Shown in pieces: positions 6,086-9,586 of a stretch of 9,586 bases of DNA. The DNA lies in assembly GCA_938023895.1 (NCBI GenBank), contig CALJDH010000111.1, forward strand, positions 1 through 9,586. Direction: 5' to 3'. The notes beneath the pieces were generated by a model. It did no database searches, was not told the origin of the DNA, and saw only the letters and a program-made list of their open reading frames with translations. The translations under genes were made by a program, and so were the position numbers. The first letter of the stretch is position 1. Each line of letters begins with the position of its first letter. The DNA is from an uncultured Aliiroseovarius sp. Its GTDB lineage: Bacteria; Pseudomonadota; Alphaproteobacteria; Rhodobacterales; Rhodobacteraceae.

Positions 6086-7252
6086 TTAGTCTTCCCATTC
6101 GCCCGAGAAGCCTTTCGGAATGCGTAAGATGTTCCGGTCGACTTTGGTGATATCCGTGTGGCCACAGAAGGCCATCGAGATATCCATTTCCTTGTGCAGA
6201 ACCTCGAGTGCGCGCGTTACGCCTTCTTGGCCCATGGCGCCTAGACCATAGGTGAAGGCCCGCCCGATATAGGTTCCGTTGGCGCCCATTGCGATCGCTT
6301 TCAAAACGTCCTGACCCGAGCGAATGCCACTGTCCAGATGCACTTCAACCTTGTCACCCACAGCATCCAGAATGGCAGGCAGTGCGCGGATCGAGCTGAG
6401 TGCGCCATCCAACTGGCGCCCGCCGTGGTTCGAGACGATGATGGCATCTGCCCCCGCATTTACGGCGGCGATGGCATCCTCGGGCTCCATGATCCCTTTG
6501 ACGATCATTGGGCCGCCCCACATTTTCTTGAACTGTTTGATACGCTCCCAGTCCAGTGACGGATCAAAGGCCTGCGCGGTCCAAGTGTGCAAGGACGACG
6601 GGTCCTCGACCCCTTCTGCATGACCGACGATATTGCCGAAGAAGCGACGCTTGGTGCCGAGCATTCCGAGCCCCCATTGCACCTTCGTCATCATATCGGC
6701 CACAGATTTAACAGTCAGTTTGGGCGGAGCAGACAACCCGTTTTTCAAGTCCTTGTGGCGCTGGCCCAGCACCTGCAAATCGACCGTTACCACGATGGCT
6801 GGGCAGTTCGCGGCGCGCGCGCGGTCGAACAGGCGGCGCATGAAATCGTCGTCTTTCAGCGTATAGACTTGGAACCAGAAAGGGGCAGAGGTGTTTTCGG
6901 CCACATCCTCGATCGAGCAGATCGACATTGTGGACAGGGTGAACGGCACCCCGAAATCTTCGGCGGCTTTGGCAGCTTTGATTTCGCCATCTGCACATTG
7001 CATGCCGGTCAGGCCAACAGGCGCCAGAGCCACAGGCATCGACACATCCTGCCCCAGCATGGTGGTTCGGGTGGACCGGTTGTCCATGTCCACGGCAACG
7101 CGCTGGCGGAAATAGATCTTGTCAAAATCCGAGGTGTTTTCGCGGAAGGTTTGCTCGGTCCAACTGCCACTTTCGGCATAGTCGTAGAACATTTTCGGCA
7201 CGCGTCGTTTATAGATACGGCGCAGATCTTCGATTTCGGTGATGACGGGCAT
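6086..7252 (-). CDS. lldD: FMN-dependent alpha-hydroxy-acid dehydrogenase, probably L-lactate dehydrogenase
   Basis: This family oxidises an L-2-hydroxy acid, such as lactate to pyruvate, with FMN; LldD passes electrons to the membrane quinone pool. From ATG 7252 the product is 388 residues, as usual. The active-site set is complete by comparison with glycolate oxidase and LldD: Tyr25 in YDYAESGSW, Gln128-Val-Tyr130, Asp158 and Arg165 (TVDLQVLGQRH), Lys252 (VKGIMEPEDA), and the catalytic base His276 with Arg279 in VSNHGGRQLDG. The FMN phosphate site is near DSGIRSGQDV (307-316) and GRAF (330-333). A TTG at 7288 would add 12 residues, but ATG 7252 has AGGA seven bases upstream and starts MPVITEIEDL as relatives do. 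The substrate is not certain: glycolate and mandelate enzymes share the fold. It is convergent with fliP and functionally unrelated to the flagellum. Confidence 0.92.
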   Translation of the reverse strand: MPVITEIEDLRRIYKRRVPKMFYDYAESGSWTEQTFRENTSDFDKIYFRQRVAVDMDNRSTRTTMLGQDVSMPVALAPVGLTGMQCADGEIKAAKAAEDFGVPFTLSTMSICSIEDVAENTSAPFWFQVYTLKDDDFMRRLFDRARAANCPAIVVTVDLQVLGQRHKDLKNGLSAPPKLTVKSVADMMTKVQWGLGMLGTKRRFFGNIVGHAEGVEDPSSLHTWTAQAFDPSLDWERIKQFKKMWGGPMIVKGIMEPEDAIAAVNAGADAIIVSNHGGRQLDGALSSIRALPAILDAVGDKVEVHLDSGIRSGQDVLKAIAMGANGTYIGRAFTYGLGAMGQEGVTRALEVLHKEMDISMAFCGHTDITKVDRNILRIPKGFSGEWED

Positions 7253-7268
7253 GGTGCGTTCCTGAAAC

Positions 7269-7287
7269 TGGTAAAAATTTATTACCA
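7269..7287. promoter_or_regulatory. Dyad operator upstream of the lldD-type gene
   Basis: TGGTAAAAATTTATTACCA is a 19-bp inverted repeat with TGGTAA/TTACCA arms, 17-35 bases upstream of the lldD start. On the minus strand it overlaps a weak promoter candidate (TTGCGT, revcomp of 7302-7307, then an AATAAA-like -10 about 18 bases on). The TGGT/ACCA arms recall GntR-family (FadR/LldR) operators, but those usually have three bases between the arms and this has eleven. TGG-T-N11-A-CCA also fits the LysR-type pattern. The regulator is therefore unknown; repression or activation by a 2-hydroxy acid is inferred from context. Confidence 0.55.
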
Positions 7288-7454
7288 ATTCTGAGCGCGC
7301 GACGCAAGAGGTGCATTTCGCCTGCCTTTAGAAGACGCGGAAAGGGCTGATTTGTCACTCTTCTGCGACAGCTAACGCGGAGCGATGACAAAACGCTTAT
7401 CAGGGTGATTCGCTCGTGGTATCCTGTAAAAAAAATATAATGGCAGGTATAACC

Positions 7455-8507
7455 ATGAATACGGGCTACGAAGGCACTTTCGTAATTTCATGGGCGCAAA
7501 CAACGGTCAATTCGACCGTGAATGCACCTATGGAAATGTTAACCACAGGATCAGACTGGGAATGGAGTGGCGAGGCCGTGCGCCTTGATCGCACGCGCGA
7601 GCTGGCTCTGTTGCAGAATGTCGGGGATCAGGTCGACAAGCGACGGCGTGCGGCGATTTTCGCGCACCAACTTGTCGGGGCAGCAACGATCGGCGCCGCC
7701 GGTCTTGAGGTTCTGGCGGATGATGACCCAAGGCTGAATGTCGGGTTCGAGGTCACAGATGGCTATGACAGCTACCGCGTGTCCTTGGTTGTGTCGCCAA
7801 ACGGAGGTACCCCGCTGTTGGTCTTCGCAGGTTCCATGCCGCGTCCCGAAACGACACTGCGCGTCGTGCGCGCCAATCTGGTCGCGACGCAAGAAGATCT
7901 CCTAAGCGAACTCCCGTCCGGTGTGGCTATCCTGTCGCAAGGTACCCGTGTACGCACCCTTGCGGGCGAATGCGCCGTTGAAGAGTTGCGCGAAGGCAGC
8001 GTGGTTCTGACCCGCGAACATGGGGGGCAGCCCGTTCTTTGGGTGGGTCAGCGTCATGTGTCAGAGGTGCGCATGATGGTTGAACCAGACGCTAAACCGA
8101 TCCGCTTGCGCGCAGGTGCAATTCGTTCGGGCCAACCTGATGCTGACCTTCTGGTGTCTCCGCATCAGCAGATCCTTGTGTCTGGGAAGAGGGCGCAGCA
8201 ATTGGTTGGACAGGACGAGGTTCTTGCCAGCGCTGCAGATCTTGTGGATGGAAGCCTGATCACGACAGACCGCAGAGCGTCCGAAGTCTCGTTCTATCAG
8301 GTTCTTCTTGGGCGCCACGAGGTGATCTGGGCCAATGGTGTCCCGGTTGAGAGTCTGCACCCAGCTTTCGCGGATCTGAACACAACAATGACCGAGCATC
8401 GCGCGCGTCTGAAAGGCCTGTTTCCACAGCTTGACCAGATGGTGGATCATGCTGTCCCGTCGCCGTACGGAATCCAGGAAGATTCAGTTGAATTTGGCGT
8501 GGCCTAG
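7455..8507 (+). CDS. Hint-domain protein of the Rhodobacterales type, function unknown
   Basis: The product is 350 residues. An N-terminal region typical of a Rhodobacterales Hint-protein group (GYEGTFVISWAQT, about 1-150) is followed by a Hint_2-like domain (about 155-305). That domain is recognised by GTRVRTLAGECAVEELREGS (163-182), then LTREHGGQPVLWVGQ, SPHQQILVSG with His237, YQVLLGRHEVIWANG with His288, and VESLHPAF with His302. Hint domains of inteins and hedgehog proteins cut or splice themselves using a leading Cys or Ser. Here the expected cysteine position (GVAxLSQGT) reads Ile159, so standard autoprocessing is doubtful. Frames open at GTG 7416 and ATG 7440, but ATG 7455 has an AGG six bases before it and starts in the family-like MNTGYEGTF. 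No signal peptide or membrane helix is seen. It stands alone, divergent from lldD, and ends just before the rpsD promoter. No function is assigned. Confidence 0.85.
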   Translation: MNTGYEGTFVISWAQTTVNSTVNAPMEMLTTGSDWEWSGEAVRLDRTRELALLQNVGDQVDKRRRAAIFAHQLVGAATIGAAGLEVLADDDPRLNVGFEVTDGYDSYRVSLVVSPNGGTPLLVFAGSMPRPETTLRVVRANLVATQEDLLSELPSGVAILSQGTRVRTLAGECAVEELREGSVVLTREHGGQPVLWVGQRHVSEVRMMVEPDAKPIRLRAGAIRSGQPDADLLVSPHQQILVSGKRAQQLVGQDEVLASAADLVDGSLITTDRRASEVSFYQVLLGRHEVIWANGVPVESLHPAFADLNTTMTEHRARLKGLFPQLDQMVDHAVPSPYGIQEDSVEFGVA

Positions 8508-8510
8508 TCA

Positions 8511-8538
8511 TTGACTCTGCTGCCTATGGCGCTATAAG
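8511..8538 (+). promoter_or_regulatory. Sigma-70 promoter of rpsD
   Basis: TTGACT (8511-8516) and TATAAG (8533-8538) each match the sigma-70 consensus at five of six positions and are 16 bases apart. This would start transcription near 8544-8546, about 117 bases before rpsD. The promoter begins only three bases after the Hint gene stop. A strong promoter here fits a highly expressed ribosomal protein gene. Confidence 0.75.
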
Positions 8539-8544
8539 CCCCAA

Positions 8545-8661
8545 ATCCGGTCCCGCGAGGGGCCGGTTTTCATTGGTGTTGGTGGCCCCCGCAAGGGGAT
8601 CCCTGTCAGGCGCAAGCCAGAGGACAACGCCCTTCGAAGTTTTTTAGAAGGAGATCAGCAG
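8545..8661 (+). promoter_or_regulatory. Structured 5' leader of rpsD with three GNRA-capped hairpins
   Basis: Three hairpins follow one another. The first is CCGGTCCC/GGGGCCGG around GCGA (8547-8566), followed by TTTT. The second is CCCC/GGGG around GCAA (8587-8598). The third is GGC/GCC around GCAA (8609-8618), extended by TGTC/GACA (8604-8607 with 8623-8626) across an internal loop. Then CCTTC (8631-8635) can pair with GAAGG (8647-8651), covering part of the AGAAGGAG Shine-Dalgarno (8646-8653) of rpsD. The loops all fit the stable GNRA class. S4 is a known autogenous translational repressor in several bacteria, so a regulatory leader is plausible, but the link to S4 is an inference. The first hairpin could also be the terminator of the Hint gene. 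Confidence 0.5.
8547..8570 (+). terminator. Hairpin with short T-run: Hint-gene terminator or rpsD attenuator
   Basis: An eight-pair GC-rich stem (one G-U pair) is capped by GCGA and followed by four T. It stands 40 bases after the Hint stop and could terminate that transcript. However, it also lies just downstream of the predicted rpsD start point, so rpsD RNA would begin with it. It may then act as a 5' stabilising hairpin or weak attenuator. The T-run is short for efficient termination. Confidence 0.5.
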
Positions 8662-9282
8662 ATGACCAAAAGAACTGCTGCCAAGTACAAAATTGACCGC
8701 CGCATGGGCGAAAACATCTGGGGTCGCCCCAAGTCGCCGGTGAACCGCCGCGAATACGGCCCCGGCCAGCATGGCCAGCGCCGCAAAGGCAAAATGTCGG
8801 ACTTCGGTCTGCAACTGCGCGCCAAGCAGAAGCTGAAAGGCTACTACGGCGACCTGACCGAGAAACAGTTCCGTCGCATCTACGGCGAAGCCGAGCGTGT
8901 AAAAGGCGATACCGGTGAAAACCTGATCGGTCTGCTGGAGCGCCGTCTGGACGCTGTTGTGTACCGCGCCAAGTTCGTTCCGACCGTTTTCGCCGCACGC
9001 CAGTTCGTGAACCACGGCCACGTGACCGTGAACGGCAAGAAGGTAAACATTCCTTCGTACCGCGTTAAAGAAGGCGACGTGATTGAAGTGCGTGACAAGT
9101 CCAAGCAGATGGCTCTGGTTCTGGAAGCTGTTGCTCTGGCAGAACGTGACGTTCCCGACTATCTGGAAGCCGACCATTCGAAAATGACCGCCACCTTCAC
9201 CCGCACCCCCGGCCTGTCGGACGTGCCTTATCCGGTGGTGATGGAACCGAACCTCGTGGTCGAATTCTACGCGAAGAACTAA
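8662..9282 (+). CDS. rpsD: 30S ribosomal protein S4
   Basis: S4 binds the 5' domain of 16S rRNA, nucleates assembly of the small subunit and lies near the mRNA entry. The 206-residue length is standard. A basic N-terminal part (1-45) includes [20 protein letters not shown], the helical domain follows, and the S4 RNA-binding domain is at about 93-157 ([40 protein letters not shown]). There is no cysteine, so it is the zinc-free form. AGAAGGAG eight bases before ATG is a near-ideal ribosome site. Codons are strongly biased to C/G-ending and CTG, as expected for high expression, and this contrasts with the Hint gene upstream. It is a single-gene unit with its own promoter and strong terminator, not part of an alpha ribosomal operon, as is usual in alphaproteobacteria. 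Confidence 0.99.
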   Translation: MTKRTAAKYKIDRRMGENIWGRPKSPVNRREYGPGQHGQRRKGKMSDFGLQLRAKQKLKGYYGDLTEKQFRRIYGEAERVKGDTGENLIGLLERRLDAVVYRAKFVPTVFAARQFVNHGHVTVNGKKVNIPSYRVKEGDVIEVRDKSKQMALVLEAVALAERDVPDYLEADHSKMTATFTRTPGLSDVPYPVVMEPNLVVEFYAKN

Positions 9283-9306
9283 TCTTCGCCGCACCAGATG
9301 AATTCC

Positions 9307-9337
9307 AAAGGGCCGCGCAAGTCGCGGCCCTTTTTTT
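9307..9337 (+). terminator. Intrinsic terminator of rpsD
   Basis: GGGCCGCG (9310-9317) and CGCGGCCC (9323-9330) form a perfect eight-pair stem around CAAGT, followed by seven T (9331-9337). AAA before the stem can pair with the first T residues. It begins 25 bases after the rpsD stop. The upstream A-run is too short to make it a good minus-strand terminator. Confidence 0.93.
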
Positions 9338-9417
9338 ATGCTTGCGGGCGCAACATGCGGCCAATTTGCCATTCTAATTGAAAAATACGACCGGCCCCAA
9401 ACATCGCTGGTCTTGAA

Positions 9418-9434
9418 TTTGGACTAAGTCTAAA
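9418..9434. promoter_or_regulatory. 17-bp dyad upstream of hisC
   Basis: TTTGGACTAAGTCTAAA is a 17-bp inverted repeat centred on A9426 with one imperfect pair (G/T), 28-44 bases before the hisC start. It resembles, at 11 of 14 defined positions, the Irr (iron control element) pattern TTTAGAA-N3-TTCTAAA as I remember it. An iron link to hisC is not expected, so another regulator or a chance palindrome is possible. No convincing -35/-10 pair was found around it. Confidence 0.35.
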
Positions 9435-9461
9435 ACCCGCGTACGAAGGAAAGGCCAAGTC

Positions 9462-9586
9462 ATGACGAAACCTGTGCCCCAGCCGGGGATCATGCAGATC
9501 AAGCCCTATGTCGGCGGTGCCTCGGGCATCGACGGGATGTCGAATGTGATCAAGCTCAGCTCGAACGAAAACCCGTTCGGCCCAAG
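9462..9586 (+). CDS. hisC: Histidinol-phosphate aminotransferase, N-terminus (partial)
   Basis: HisC is a PLP enzyme that transaminates imidazole-acetol phosphate to L-histidinol phosphate in histidine synthesis; relatives also act on aromatic amino acids. Only the first 41 codons are in the window. They show the family's start, [16 protein letters not shown] (10-25), then the conserved [14 protein letters not shown], part of the substrate and cofactor site. The catalytic lysine lies beyond the window. AAAGG stands seven bases before the ATG at 9462. The gene follows the rpsD terminator and so is likely to have its own promoter within 9338-9461. Other class I/II aminotransferases share the fold, but the [10 protein letters not shown] motif favours HisC. 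Confidence 0.9.
   Translation, partial: MTKPVPQPGIMQIKPYVGGASGIDGMSNVIKLSSNENPFGP

Noticed and set aside
6587..7294. Long 235-codon open frame on the plus strand opposite the lldD-type gene
   Set aside because: It is fully antisense to a complete enzyme with intact active-site motifs, begins without a ribosome site and has a His/Arg/Gln-rich composition of no known family.
7428..7435. Run of eight A as a possible programmed slippage site
   Set aside because: It lies upstream of the preferred start at 7455 and so is probably not translated.
7436..7441. Perfect TATAAT as a -10 box for the Hint gene
   Set aside because: No -35 element lies 16-18 bases upstream, and the transcript would start only a few bases before the chosen ATG 7455. 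It may be chance in an A-rich stretch, though it could matter if the mRNA is nearly leaderless.
8644..9372. 242-codon open frame on the minus strand opposite rpsD
   Set aside because: The strong codon bias of rpsD leaves few stops on the other strand. The frame runs through the rpsD terminator and resembles no family.
1..9586. A defence system, mobile element or CRISPR array
   Set aside because: No direct repeats, integrase, transposase, toxin-antitoxin or Cas-like product was seen; gene content is flagellar and housekeeping throughout.

Overview
The window looks like chromosomal DNA of an alphaproteobacterium of the Rhodobacteraceae/Roseobacter group. The evidence is the family-level resemblance of the flagellar proteins (FliF, FliL, a DUF6468 protein, a MotE-like protein and MotA side by side), the Rhodobacterales-type Hint-domain protein, the typical 206-residue alphaproteobacterial ribosomal protein S4, and moderately GC-rich DNA. 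This assignment rests on recognition of protein families; no database search was run.

Positions 1-6035 hold two divergent flagellar transcription units. Leftwards (minus strand) from about 2610 run fliL, a DUF6468 membrane/coiled-coil protein, a MotE-like protein with a C-terminal MgtE_N-like domain, motA, and the first 43 codons of a secreted protein cut off by the window edge. Rightwards run fliF (TTG start), fliH, fliN and fliP, closely packed with overlapping or nearly touching ends. The fliF set builds the MS-ring, the ATPase regulator, part of the C-ring switch and the export gate; the fliL set builds and supports the stator. The 127-bp spacer between fliL and fliF carries a near-perfect CtrA-type box, and a weaker one lies before motA, which suggests control by the CtrA phosphorelay. 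MotB, FliG, FliM and FliI are not in the window.

Positions 6036-7288 hold a convergent minus-strand alpha-hydroxy-acid dehydrogenase gene (lldD type) with its own hairpin terminator and a 19-bp dyad just upstream of the start. Positions 7455-8507 hold a plus-strand Hint-domain protein of unknown role. It lacks the cysteine normally expected at the start of an autoprocessing Hint domain.

From 8511 on are housekeeping genes. A good sigma-70 promoter drives rpsD through an approximately 117-nt leader that can form three successive GNRA-capped hairpins plus a stem covering the Shine-Dalgarno sequence. rpsD ends in a strong intrinsic terminator. Next is a short spacer with a 17-bp dyad, then the start of hisC, which runs off the right edge.

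No mobile element, CRISPR array, tRNA or rRNA gene was seen. The points most worth a second look are the structured rpsD leader, the DUF6468/MotE-like pair between fliL and motA, the CtrA-type boxes, and the altered Hint protein.
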